In this document: piece after piece, positions 8,547 to 18,587 of the stretch | Layout of the letters: each line of letters begins with the position of its first letter | How positions within the stretch are numbered: position 1 is the first letter of the stretch | From: Basidiobolus heterosporus B8920 | Lineage: Eukaryota; Basidiobolomycota; Basidiobolomycetes; Basidiobolales; Basidiobolaceae | Direction: 5' to 3' | Length of the DNA: 26,259 bases | Assembly (NCBI GenBank): GCA_000697455.1 | Contig: JNET01035512.1 | Coordinates: 1-26,259, forward strand | Made by a program: the position numbers and the translations under genes | Notes under the pieces: generated by a model | The model's database searches: none | Seen by the model: the letters and a program-made list of their open reading frames with translations, nothing else | Told to the model about the DNA's origin: nothing

Positions 8547-10766
8547 ATGTTCAAACGCTTCACCTTATTTCCCGAGAGATCCATACCAGCGCTTCTTCTG
8601 AAGAAACGTTCGGATCAGAAGAACATCGCCACCCAGTCACCCCTTATCTTAGCTCGAAACGAGACAGCCCATAGTACTCCAGTCGAAACGTCCACTTTTG
8701 GCATCAATAACTCGGTCGTAGCTAACTTTCAGAATGCTCTCGTACAAAGAAATGCGGATGCAGCTTGGAACGCTTTCAAATATATGATAGACAACCAACT
8801 CGAAAGTAAACTAACCGCCAACCAACTTTCCCGTTTACTTCAACTACTGAATGGGTTTAAAGGAAAATCCGGAGAGATCCAACAACGTTGTGCTCATGTG
8901 GTATTCTATATTGACCGATTAGACGCAAAAAAGATGTTCAAAAACGCTCGGGATTATTCTCCCTTGGTTTCTCATTACGCAAAACGTGGTCAGGTGGGTG
9001 AGGCCAGATCGTTGATCTTGGAGATGATTGATCGTGGAGTTCAACCGGATGCGGTGATTTATAACGACTTGATCAACGCTGCAGGCAAGATCAACCCGGA
9101 ACAAGCATTCTCTGTCTACGACGCTATGTTACAGCAAGGGATTGCCCCTACCAACGTGACGTTTAATATCCTCCTGAATATATGTAAACGTCAACGTAAA
9201 CTTGATTATGCTACCAGAGTCCATAAGGCAATACGAAGCTCTAATGTACGCCCAGACAGTTCAGCCTATAATATCCTCATCGATATCTACTCGAAATATA
9301 ACCGATTGGATCAAGCGATCGTTACTTACGATGAAATGATTGCTAAGAATGTCGTTCCGGATACCGTCACGTATAACACACTTTTGAACGCTTTTGCCAA
9401 AAAAAATTCGATGGAGGGAGTGGACAAAATGTTCGAGACTATGCTGAGTCGGAACGTTCTGCCTAATGTGGTCACATTCAGTATCTTGATCGATGCTTAC
9501 GCAAAACATCGGCATATCGACAATGCTATGAAGATTTACGAGGAAATGCTGCGTCGAAACATCCCTCCGGACACCCTGATCTATAACACTCTCATTAACG
9601 GACATGCGAAGAACTTCAATCTTGAGCAAGCCATGATACTCTACCATGAGATGGAAGCACGTCGCCTTCCTCGGAACATCGTCACCTACAACACGCTGAT
9701 CAATCTGCATCTGAAGCAAGGGAACTTCGATGAGGCCATGGGCCTGTTCAATGAGATGGCCCTAGGAAACACCCAACCTGACGTGATTACCTTGAACACC
9801 ATCATCAATGCATGCGTGAGAAACTCCAGACTTGACGAAGCCACTCAATTCCTGGAGAACTTTGCTCGATTCAACATCCGTCCTGACACCATTACTTACA
9901 ACACGCTGATCAACGGACACGTCAAGAATTCGAAGCTTGATCATGCGGTCAAACTCTTCACAGAGATGCAGGCCAGGCATCTTTGCGATATCGTGTCTTA
10001 CAATACTCTCATTAACGCCTACGCGAAGAATCTCGACTTGGAAGGAATGCGAGGAATTTACCGTAGTATGCGTCAACACAAAGTCTCCCCCGATGTGATC
10101 ACCTTCAATACGATGCTCAACGCGTACTTTGAAAGGCCGGCACTCGATAGATGTCCAGAATTACTCAAGGAAATGAGCCTCGCACGAGTCTATCCGAACA
10201 TCAACACGTACAATACTTTGATCAACGGATACTCCAAGCATGGAGAAGTCTCTCGGGCCTTGGAGATCTACAAAGAGATTCAATTCCATGGGGTCCGCGC
10301 CAACTCTACCACCTATGGAATCTTGATGAACTGTTACAACCTCTCCGGAGACCTCGAAAATGTTTTTAACATTTGGAATCAAGCCAAAAGACAAATTCCT
10401 GACAAGGAGAAACTGGCAGCCCCACTCTCAGCCCTTTTGGACTCCTGTGGATATCATCAAGATTACCATCGACTCCAAGACCTCTGGAATGAACTAAAGG
10501 CTACCAAGCATCCTATCACTGAGAATAACTTCAACTCTTACCTGGAAGCGTTGTGTCGTTGCGGCAATTATTCAGAAGCTATCTGGGCTTTTACTCATGA
10601 CATGAAAACACTTGGCATACAACACACTCTGAAGACGTGGAGAAGCCTGTACACGGAACTCAGGAACAGGTATCCCTCTGGCATTGAGGAAATGGCCATC
10701 CTCATTGAAAACTCGTGGCCCAAACTCTATCCAGAATTCAAACGTTCTCTAGAAGAGGACATGTAA
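8547..10766 (+). CDS. Pentatricopeptide repeat (PPR) RNA-binding protein, P-class, probably mitochondrial
   Basis: One uninterrupted frame of 739 residues from ATG 8547. The first 40 residues are rich in Arg/Lys/Ser and lack acidic clusters at the start, as in a mitochondrial targeting peptide. Residues 134-586 form 13 consecutive PPR motifs, eleven of exactly 35 residues and two of 34, with the consensus VTYNTLINAYAKN...LDEA...M...PD. At least two degenerate repeats follow to about residue 690. P-class PPR proteins bind single-stranded RNA, one base per repeat, and stabilise, process or help translate organelle transcripts. The base-reading residues are unusually uniform (mostly Asn at 5 and Asp/Asn at 35). 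No catalytic domain (SMR, DYW, PRORP) is visible. The regularity is plant-like rather than yeast-like. It is intronless, unlike most neighbours. Family firm, target and organelle inferred. Confidence 0.95.
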   Translation: MFKRFTLFPERSIPALLLKKRSDQKNIATQSPLILARNETAHSTPVETSTFGINNSVVANFQNALVQRNADAAWNAFKYMIDNQLESKLTANQLSRLLQLLNGFKGKSGEIQQRCAHVVFYIDRLDAKKMFKNARDYSPLVSHYAKRGQVGEARSLILEMIDRGVQPDAVIYNDLINAAGKINPEQAFSVYDAMLQQGIAPTNVTFNILLNICKRQRKLDYATRVHKAIRSSNVRPDSSAYNILIDIYSKYNRLDQAIVTYDEMIAKNVVPDTVTYNTLLNAFAKKNSMEGVDKMFETMLSRNVLPNVVTFSILIDAYAKHRHIDNAMKIYEEMLRRNIPPDTLIYNTLINGHAKNFNLEQAMILYHEMEARRLPRNIVTYNTLINLHLKQGNFDEAMGLFNEMALGNTQPDVITLNTIINACVRNSRLDEATQFLENFARFNIRPDTITYNTLINGHVKNSKLDHAVKLFTEMQARHLCDIVSYNTLINAYAKNLDLEGMRGIYRSMRQHKVSPDVITFNTMLNAYFERPALDRCPELLKEMSLARVYPNINTYNTLINGYSKHGEVSRALEIYKEIQFHGVRANSTTYGILMNCYNLSGDLENVFNIWNQAKRQIPDKEKLAAPLSALLDSCGYHQDYHRLQDLWNELKATKHPITENNFNSYLEALCRCGNYSEAIWAFTHDMKTLGIQHTLKTWRSLYTELRNRYPSGIEEMAILIENSWPKLYPEFKRSLEEDM

Positions 10767-10959
10767 ATGTAGTCAACTCACTCTCAATAGCGTATCTTTC
10801 CTACATCGGAACTTTTGCATCTTCATTAGACCCACTGTTCAGAACCTTCCTCATCTTCTCTCCTACATTTCAAGTCGATTTAATCTCTGACCCATCCCAT
10901 CACAGAGCGAAGGATCAGTCCTGCTGTGCGTTAAGTGTGTATAACATGAACATATGATT

Positions 10960-10965
10960 AATAAA
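10960..10965 (+). terminator. Poly(A) signal AATAAA of the PPR gene
   Basis: Exact AATAAA 194 bases after the PPR stop, in the 289-bp convergent gap. A 60-codon frame overlapping the gap has no family features. Confidence 0.5.
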
Positions 10966-11010
10966 TCCCATCATCAGAACGTCACGATAATCGATGATTG
11001 AATTCTATGG

Positions 11011-11016
11011 TTTATT
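11011..11016 (-). terminator. Poly(A) signal of the MTA phosphorylase gene
   Basis: TTTATT on the plus strand reads AATAAA on the minus strand, 40 bases past the stop at 11056. The two convergent poly(A) signals are only about 50 bp apart, so the transcripts probably overlap at their 3' ends. Confidence 0.55.
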
Positions 11017-11055
11017 GATTCATTATGAACATCAAAGAACAACTAGATTGATTCA

Positions 11056-11958
11056 CTAGCTCTTGGAGAAATACTCGGGAAGGATGTAGTGGAGTTTTTC
11101 TGATTTACAAAGCTCAGGTGGGGTCATGATACCATATTTCATACCACCGATGATACCCTTGGTAACGGTTCCATCAATGATTCCTTGCTCGAGTGGTTCC
11201 AAAATAGCGAGCAATAATTTCTTGGCGTTACTAGCGTTGGTTACCATGGTTTTCATGACGGCGTCGGCAGTAACTGCCTCCTCAGCTTCTCTCCAGCAGT
11301 CATAATCGGTTGACATGCAGATCATCTGATAGGCGATTTCGGCTTCACGGGCCAGTTTGGCCTCAGGTAAAGCGGACATGTTGATGACACCACCACCCCA
11401 GGAGCGGTATAGGTTAGACTCGGCGCGGGTAGAGAAAGCAGGACCCTCCATACATATAAGAAGTTTGTCCTTGTGAACAGTTAAGTTTTCAACGAGGTGG
11501 CTGTGTTTGGCGATGATTTCAGCCGCAGGAGGACAGAAAGGATCGGCCAAAGAAGCATGTCCAATGATACCTTCACCTTCGAAGTAAGTTGAAGGACGAA
11601 TACCCTTGGTACGATCAATGATTTGGTTAGGAAGAACGAAATGTGTGGGTGCAAGTTCCTCTTGAAGTGAGCCAACAGCGGAGAAAGCTACAATAAGCTT
11701 AACACCCAGAGATTTCAAGGCAGCAATATTTGCTCTGGCTGGAACTTCGGAAGGACTGAACTCATGACGAATACCATGACGAGCCAAGAAAGCAATTCTT
11801 ATGCCACTGGGGATTTTTCCAATCAAAATCTTGGAAGAGGGATAGCCCCAAGGAGTATTTGGGTACACTTCCTCGACGATCTCCAAGTTGTCTAAGTTGT
11901 AAAGGCCGGAGCCACCGATAACCGCAATGTTCACTGGATGCATGGTAACAAGTGTCAT
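11056..11958 (-). CDS. MEU1: S-methyl-5'-thioadenosine phosphorylase
   Basis: An intronless frame of 300 residues, the family's normal length. It cleaves 5'-methylthioadenosine, the by-product of polyamine synthesis, with phosphate to adenine and methylthioribose-1-phosphate (EC 2.4.2.28), feeding methionine salvage. Seen motifs: phosphate-binding GGSGLY (15-20), ARHGIRH (59-65), FSAVGSLQEE, GPAFSTRAES, the substrate-methionine region VINMSALPEAKLAREAE and the purine-site STDYDCW. These separate it from ordinary purine nucleoside phosphorylase, which has Asn in place of the Asp of DYD. The ATG at 11958 is the first in frame; an alternative at 11943 (MHPVN) would drop five residues and sits as close to the first beta strand. 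It is divergently transcribed from the methyltransferase at 12323. Confidence 0.96.
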   Translation of the reverse strand: MTLVTMHPVNIAVIGGSGLYNLDNLEIVEEVYPNTPWGYPSSKILIGKIPSGIRIAFLARHGIRHEFSPSEVPARANIAALKSLGVKLIVAFSAVGSLQEELAPTHFVLPNQIIDRTKGIRPSTYFEGEGIIGHASLADPFCPPAAEIIAKHSHLVENLTVHKDKLLICMEGPAFSTRAESNLYRSWGGGVINMSALPEAKLAREAEIAYQMICMSTDYDCWREAEEAVTADAVMKTMVTNASNAKKLLLAILEPLEQGIIDGTVTKGIIGGMKYGIMTPPELCKSEKLHYILPEYFSKS

Positions 11959-12322
11959 TCGAGAAAATTTCCAACGGGTGGTATTTCAATAATCACTTGT
12001 TCTTGTTTTAGACTAGAATTACTAGAAATGGAGAAATGATCCAACCATGTTTGTTTATCTCAAATTTTCTTTTCACCCTGATAAAGATGGAATTCTATCA
12101 GTAACCTTCACCAATGAACAACGATCATATACCAGATCTCAATTTTTCTGTCTCAGCTTTACTTAATCAAGTTTAAAACTGCCATTATTCAAACTACATG
12201 AACTTGATGATTAACTGGATTTGGTAAATCTATTTTTGTTATTGATATTCCCTTAATGGTGAAATGGATTAATACCGAAATCATTTCAATCCATTGATTC
12301 CTTGGTTTACTAGTTGACTTTC
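11959..12322. other. Shared promoter region between MTA phosphorylase and carnosine methyltransferase genes
   Basis: 364 bp of AT-rich sequence between two divergent starts. No gene, repeat or clear TATA box stands out. Confidence 0.5.
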
Positions 12323-14176
12323 ATGGACCATCACGCAGCCTACAACGAGCACCATGGACATGATCATGACCATGGTCACGGTCATGATCATGGCCACGAT
12401 CACGGACAAGCACATCGCGACGTCAAGGAAGAACACTTGAAAGAAGAGCAAGAACACTTTAGAAAGGTTATCGCCACTTTCGCCTCCTATCGCGTTCATA
12501 CCCATGGGATCAATAAGAGAAAGAAGGAAAGTTATGCCGCACTTTCCGACGAGCACAAAGCACTAATCCCCAACTATTTGGATCGGTTAAGCCAAATTGA
12601 CCAGGCCATCAATGATAACTATACTTTCTTAAAAGCAATAGTTGCTGATCATCAGATCTTCGTGGAACAAGCGGGTCAGGTAATATACACGTTTCTTAGA
12701 GTTGTTTCTTCTCTTCTTGTCTCTGTGCTTTTATTCACCTTAACCCTTAGGAGGTTTCTCATCTTCAAGTTCATCCTAATAAAGACCGACCAGCTGTTTC
12801 TGAATTCGATATGGATAAGTTGCGCAGTACTCTAAAGCAGTTTGTTCGCGACTGGAGTGAGAAGGTACTTTCAATTGTTGCCAAAAACATAGCTGTACTC
12901 GTATCTAATACCAAGTTGGCACCAGGGAAAAGCTGAACGCGAGGCAGCTTATTCACCAATCTTGGAGGAACTCGAAAAATACTACGGAGACGTTCCAGTG
13001 GAGAAAAGGTGGGTTTTCACTTTAGAGCGATTCAAAGGCTAGTCTTTTTTGTTGAACCAACTTCCCCGTAGAGGAGAACTTCGAGTTTTGGTTCCAGGTG
13101 CTGGTTTAGGCAGATTGGCATATGATATCTGTAAGAAAGGTAATGTTGATTAACAATCATCATGCTCTACCTCTACTTTGCTGTAACTAAGCCGGAATTC
13201 TGGTTCTCTAGGTTTTAGCTGTCAAGGTAAAGTCATTGAACATATAGTGATTCGTGAATAGAATGCAGGTTAATTCCCATCCCACAACATCGCAGGCAAT
13301 GAGTTCTCTTTCTACATGGTAAGTTGAGCGAATAATAGCCAAGTAAACAAAGACTAATATTAAAGAAATTTCTCGTTCATGTAGCTTCTCGCGTCCAATT
13401 TCATCTTGAACAAGTAATCTTAATTCACTCACGATATCGGAAAAATACAACACTAAACAACATTCAGATCATCCAAGGTTGGTCAGTTCGAGATCTATCC
13501 CTTCGTCCATTCTCAATCGAATGCTCTCAGTGAAGAGCATATTCTACAAAGTGTGCGTATTCCTGATGTACTCCCCTCCGGACTCCCTCCCAATTCCGAC
13601 TTTTCCATGGTTGCTGGGGACTTTTTGGAAGTGTATGGAGCGGAAAGTGATAGCGTTGGTATGGTGGTCTTGCGAGGACTTTACCCTAAATGTTACCTAA
13701 GCCTAACTTTTTACAAAACATACAGGCACCTGGGACTGTATTGTAACCTGCTTCTTTATTGATACCGCCAAAAACATCATCCAATACCTGGAAACCATTT
13801 ATAAAGCACTAAAGAAGGGTGGTGTCTGGATCAACCTGGGTAAGCACATCCCAGCATGGATATCGAATCAAGCAGAGGATATGTTCTCAATTCTGTTGCT
13901 TTACTAAAGGGCCACTTCTATATCACTTTGAAAATACCCCTGGCGAGATGTCGATCGAATTAACTCTAGAGGAAGTTAAAGACTTGGCCAAGAAAGTCGG
14001 ATTCAACATTCAGGTAACGGATTCCCTACATTCTCTTGCCATTCTCTGCTTACTAACCGACGCTTGGTAATTGTAAACAGCGTGAGGCAATGCATGAATC
14101 TACATACACCGCGAACGCTCATTCCATGCTGAAATACACCTATAACTGTGCCTTTTTCTCGGCAATCAAGGAGTAA
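12323..14176 (+). CDS. Carnosine N-methyltransferase-like protein (N2227 family)
   Basis: Eleven exons: 12323-12679, 12751-12864, 12926-13008, 13072-13139, 13212-13226, 13296-13318, 13385-13413, 13468-13658, 13726-13839, 13910-14013 and 14081-14176. They total 1194 nt, 397 residues, matching the family (human CARNMT1 409, yeast YNL092W about 400). The SAM-binding glycine motif is [15 protein letters not shown] (residues 190-204). Others are [36 protein letters not shown] and the ending [11 protein letters not shown], all typical. The enzyme transfers a methyl group from S-adenosylmethionine to the imidazole of carnosine or of His-containing peptides; the natural substrate in fungi is uncertain. 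Residues 3-31 are very His-rich (13 of 29), alternating with Gly and Asp, and lie outside the catalytic fold. Exons 5, 6 and 7 are only 15, 23 and 29 nt. An AATAAA lies at 14237. Confidence 0.92.
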
Positions 14177-14236
14177 TCTGCAATCAAGGAGTCAGTTGGA
14201 TTTAACTCCCTTTTTCAGTCCCAAGTATTCGTGTTA

Positions 14237-14252
14237 AATAAAGACCTTTATT
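14237..14252. terminator. Overlapping two-way poly(A) signal between convergent genes
   Basis: AATAAAGACCTTTATT is nearly its own reverse complement. It gives AATAAA at 14237-14242 for the plus-strand methyltransferase gene (stop 14176) and AATAAA read from 14252 to 14247 for the minus-strand mannosyltransferase gene (stop 14324). Function inferred from position. Confidence 0.6.
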
Positions 14253-14323
14253 AGGATTTTAAGTGTTGGTTAGACCACACGGTGAAATAGAAATACGAAT
14301 GATACTCTCTGTTTGTTCACTAG

Positions 14324-17300
14324 TTACTGTTCGTTCACATTACCGATTGGTAAAATGGTTACTTGAGCATTTAGATCCTCACTTAAATCCTCTATTTTAC
14401 TATTAGTTGGGGACTCAACGTTACCCACTGGTAATATGGATTCCGAATCCCCTGCCACTGTTTCGAGTCTAACATCACCTATGGGTAATATGGGCACTGG
14501 CGCGTTTAAATCCTCTGTTACGTCGTCAGATGATTTAGGTTCAATGTCGCCTATAGGTAATATGGATACTGCCGCGTTTAAATCCTCTGCTACGTCGTCA
14601 GATGATTTAGGTTGAATATCACCTATAGGCAACATGGATACTGCTGCATTTAAATCTTCTGTTACTGTATCAGATTTAAGTTGAGCATCGGTCAATGACC
14701 CGTCGAATTGATGTCCACTCGACTCGCCCAGAGTAATCAGTTCAGTTGGATTGGAATCATGAAGCATACGATCGCAGTCGAAGTCCCATCTAGCTCTCCA
14801 TTTGTGTTGTTCACATTGTTGCTTGGTCCATGGTGTACCATACACCAATGGACTAAACGAAAAGAACACATAAATGACCACAAGTGAGCTAACCAAAAGC
14901 ACCAACCAACGAGACTTGGTGTTCATACGAGAGGTGAGCAAATCGAATGTAACCCCAGTTAAGAGCATTCCAAAATAAATGGCCGGTAGATAATGGTGCA
15001 GGAAAAGTTGTCTTCCCATTAAAAAGAATGGTAGGTAGTGTAAGAACCATCCAAGGAAGAAGAATCCTGCTGACGAGAAATAAAGATTGAAATACTCTGT
15101 ACGGGTTAGAATAGAAGCAGGTTAGCTCGTGGATTCGTGGAATGAGTCAACGTGGGTATTACCATAAGCGCCGTCATGGTAGCCTCTCTTTTGACGAAGG
15201 ATCAATAAAGCATTGATGGCAATATAGAGACCGATACACCCTGCGGCTGTCCACCAGATGATGGGGTTTCCGAGAAGATATATTTGCGAAGAGTCTTTAG
15301 ACCAGAAGCTGATCCCTCTGTTAATGAAAGGCCAGGCAGAAGGCCTTGAGTCGAAGGGATGAGAGTCCGTCAAACCGTTGTTGATTGACCACATACGTTT
15401 CTGGAGTTCCCAGAATTTCTGGAAAAACCCTGGCTTACGATAGTTCACTCTAGGGGCGTCTTCAGGGACTGGAGGTGGAATGAATCACTGGTAAACTAAA
15501 TAAATAAATATGTTGAATATCCTTACGTCTGGGATCGGTATTGGTGTCAATCAACCATAAGGTTTTCTCAAGCTTGGGGCTCTTCATACAAGTAACCTCT
15601 TGCTGGCCAGATGCCCATTTGGGTAATTTCACGTCATGCGAGAACAAGTGGCAGTTTTGTCCGATGTGAACTAGTCTGAACCTACTGTAGATGGCCATAA
15701 GTCTGTCAGCAGACTCGGGCACGCGGTCGTCGTGCTCGATAATTTCTACTCTCCAGTTGTCATTCATATCTCCCCATTCGTAGCCGCTACAAAGGAACAG
15801 TTCAGTTTGCTATGGCTTACATTCGTATCAAGAAGGAAAGCCTCTTATACCTGACTTCGTTGTGGTGTTCTGCCTCGGTGATTGGGGCGCGAACGTCATG
15901 ACTGTGAAGACGTTTTCCAGTAGTAGGATGGAGCAAACGAACGATATCGCCGTTCTTTACCCACTCCAGTTCAGTTTCGTTGTATGGGACTTCGGTGTCT
16001 TCCATTTTGGTGATAACCCACCAGTTGTTCTCATCGCGATGTGGATAGAGGGTGATTTGTTGTTCTGAATGAAATGTTGAATAAGCTCATTGCAAGGGGG
16101 TAACGGGTGTTTTTGGACTTACGCATGCTTCCAGTAGGATAGAAGAGATCATGAGAATGAAGATATCCTCCATTAGTGTTTAGATGGCGGATGTAGATCT
16201 TAGAACCGTAAGCAACATCTATGATAACTTCGCGTAAGACATCAATTATACAAAAGCAAGTCCAAGTGAAAATCCTTACCAGCTGGAGTATCTCCAATGC
16301 CACCTCCACTTAGGGTACTTTGGAACTCTGGCGACATAAATCCATTTCCATCCCCGCTATTTCTCAAACAGAAAAAGTGGATACGGAATAGAACCAAATA
16401 GACTATGAGTGGGACAACGATCAAGCTGAACGCACGAGCAAAGAAGTGCTTAGCAAACACTCTCTAAAACACCAAGATTAGGATTAGGATTATGATTAGA
16501 AGAAACTGCACAGAACCCACGAAATCTTACCGGTGAGACTGAACAATCTAAGGCAAACTCCCATAGTTGTTTGACAGTAGAAAGTCCGATCAGAGCAATT
16601 ATAAACAAACCAACCCATTTTACGCTATGTATAATGACTGATGAGCTCGGGCGAGACGAGCAGAATTAGAGCTAAAAAATACCTGACAGACAGTCCAAGG
16701 AATAGACCAGTAGAAGTTAGCCAGAACCACCATGAGGCAGCAAATGGACTAGGAAATTGGTATGTTTAGTGAGAATTACATCGTTTGACTATCACACATA
16801 ACGATTACCTTTCGCTCTGGTTATGGAATTGCACCCAGGAGAGAGCGGTAAGAGCGGTAAAGAACAACAATGGAGAATCCAAGAGAATTAATCGCGATTG
16901 GGTTACCAATGCATTATCTATTCAAAATAAACATACAATTAGGCCTACAATCACTACAAATCACTAATAAAATATGTACTCACCAAATGTCACGAAAAGT
17001 GCAGTCAATGTGGCAGCAGGTGTGGAATGACCTGATAGCTTTACGGTTAAATAAGAGATGGGTACCAAGAGCCAACCCATGACTGCTGGTAGCAGGCGCA
17101 TTGCGACATATGGGACTTTTGGTTCGATGTAATCTCTATTAAAAAATTACAGATCAATACCTATACTACAACTCACAGGATAGAAAAGTTAACCTACTTT
17201 CCAATATCACTAAAGTCAAAATTTCCATCGAAACCGCCAAGCCAACCAGCTGCGGCCAATAACATTTTGGCAAGTGGAGGATGCACATCCATGAAAAATC

Positions 17301-17625
17301 TACCATGGATGTACTTGCTTGCGAAGCCTCCAAAATGTACTTCATCAAAACTGTTCTCGTAAGAAAAAGGTATCAGTAGTAATCATAATAGAAACAGATA
17401 GACAGACATTACTTACACTACAGAGGTTGGGTGGTTGAGTCTATAGAAACGAACAAAACCTGCAAACATTGTCAGCGCGGCAATAATATACCATTGTGTA
17501 TGTGACAAGTGTAGTCTTCTGCGAGGAATGGAATGTTTCCCAGCCTTGTAATTGTCATCTTCCCAAAGTGTGTTTGAAGAGTCGAGCAAAGATTCGTTCG
17601 GTTGCTTCCGATTTCGTACGTACAT
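14324..17625 (-). CDS. Dolichyl-phosphate-mannose--protein O-mannosyltransferase (PMT family)
   Basis: Twelve minus-strand exons: 17625-17417, 17350-17198, 17135-16984, 16917-16809, 16748-16683, 16624-16531, 16463-16280, 16218-16123, 16064-15851, 15786-15527, 15468-15163 and 15096-14324. The sum is 2616 nt, 871 residues. This ER membrane enzyme moves mannose from dolichol phosphate to Ser/Thr of secretory proteins. The catalytic loop carries the invariant Asp-Glu pair at D72-E73 ([14 protein letters not shown]), then [22 protein letters not shown] and [15 protein letters not shown]. Three MIR repeats span about 324-505 ([34 protein letters not shown]). PMT_4TMC helices follow, with [21 protein letters not shown] near 739 is the usual luminal Cys motif. 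MGRQ and QQEVTC suggest the PMT1/PMT2 side rather than PMT4. Residues 761-871 form an unusual repeated tail absent from known PMTs to my knowledge. ATG 17625 is preceded by no better start. Confidence 0.95.
14330..14659 (-). repeat. 72-bp repeats coding the tail of the mannosyltransferase
   Basis: Two adjacent 24-residue units are almost identical (EDLNAAVS[M/I]LPIGDI[Q/E]PKSSDDV). A third begins the same way, and two looser copies follow ([10 protein letters not shown] and [15 protein letters not shown]). The unit length is a multiple of three, so the frame is kept. Confidence 0.85.
16476..16498. repeat. GATTAG hexamer repeats inside a mannosyltransferase intron
   Basis: GATTAGGATTAGGATTATGATTA lies in the intron between the sixth and seventh exons. 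On the transcript it reads as a pyrimidine-rich TAATCC tract about 14-36 bases before the AG acceptor at 16464, and supplies several possible branch adenosines. Confidence 0.6.
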
Positions 17626-18587
17626 AATCAAACGAACGTATGTTGTAGTTAGCTTCCTGAAGACGATTCACTTCAAAAGGCCTCTCTCATGAATTTGCAC
17701 CAATCTTGATACACCAACTATTAAGATCCTATGGTGACGCCAATAATTTCATATGTTGACATAAATCAGCAATAACGCACCTTAAGTGAATTGCTGTGCC
17801 ATTCATTGTTTATATATGCTTAGCTATTCACATCACACTAACACTATGGAGGTTTATATTTATGTATTTGCTTAAAATCGTTTATGTAGAGAATTGTCGT
17901 GGACAATAATAACTCGAGCGAAATATTCGACCTCGAATTTCAGATGCCCCAACATTACTATAATGTACCATGGAAGGAGAGAGGCTACAATCTAACCATC
18001 CCCATATTTGCACATATGGATAGTTGGAGTCGATTTAATCAAATATGACTAAACAAACTTCCTAAGGATTCTATCATCATTCACCCGACTTTTATTTAAT
18101 CGAATCGCATTATGGGATCAAAATATCTCCTTCCCATATATCGTCAAAGTTGAAGCCAAGATTTAGGCCTATTCCTGGGCCTATTCTTAGGCCCATTTCT
18201 CGGGTGTAAAAAGATTTTCCGCAGTCATCAGAATGGTGATCAACTTTACGTATTAGGGTACTGGTAAGCCAAGTGTACAAGTTGCCTTTTGAGTCAATCT
18301 ATTTGCCGAGAAATATGTCTAATCATTTTGGAACTTTTATTAACAGGTTCGGAGGTGTGTGGTAGGTAATGGGTGATGGGTGATGGTGATAAGTGGGGAT
18401 TTCTTGGTATTTAATCCAAGTGAATAATGTCAAGTATATTTACAGTAAGGTGTCACAACTCGTAGCTTAAAGACGACAGATCTCTGTACGCCTAATACTA
18501 GATAACTGTGAACGAAAATGCTGGGCTGTTTGTGTTGGTACAAGGTGAAGTTACAAAATATCCCACAAAGGTGAGCTAAAGGGCCTA
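17626..18587. other. Intergenic region without recognised gene
   Basis: 962 bp of AT-rich sequence upstream of the mannosyltransferase and downstream of the orphan gene. No frame of interest, tRNA or transposon end was seen. Near 18165-18203 a GGCCTATTC-type unit occurs about three times with drift. TATATA-like sequence occurs near 17810 on the mannosyltransferase promoter side. Confidence 0.5.
18165..18203. repeat. Short imperfect repeats around GGCCTATTC
   Basis: AGGCCTATTCCTGG, GCCTATTCTTAGG and CCCATTTCTCGGG follow each other. The first two are clear copies, the third is weak. Meaning unknown. Confidence 0.5.

Noticed and set aside
9261-10079. Minus-strand frames opposite the PPR repeats
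   Set aside because: They are antisense shadows caused by the regular 105-bp repeat structure of the PPR gene.
12314-12322. Earlier non-ATG start for the carnosine methyltransferase
   Set aside because: The upstream codons have no ATG; the first ATG in frame is 12323, and a nuclear fungal gene should start there.
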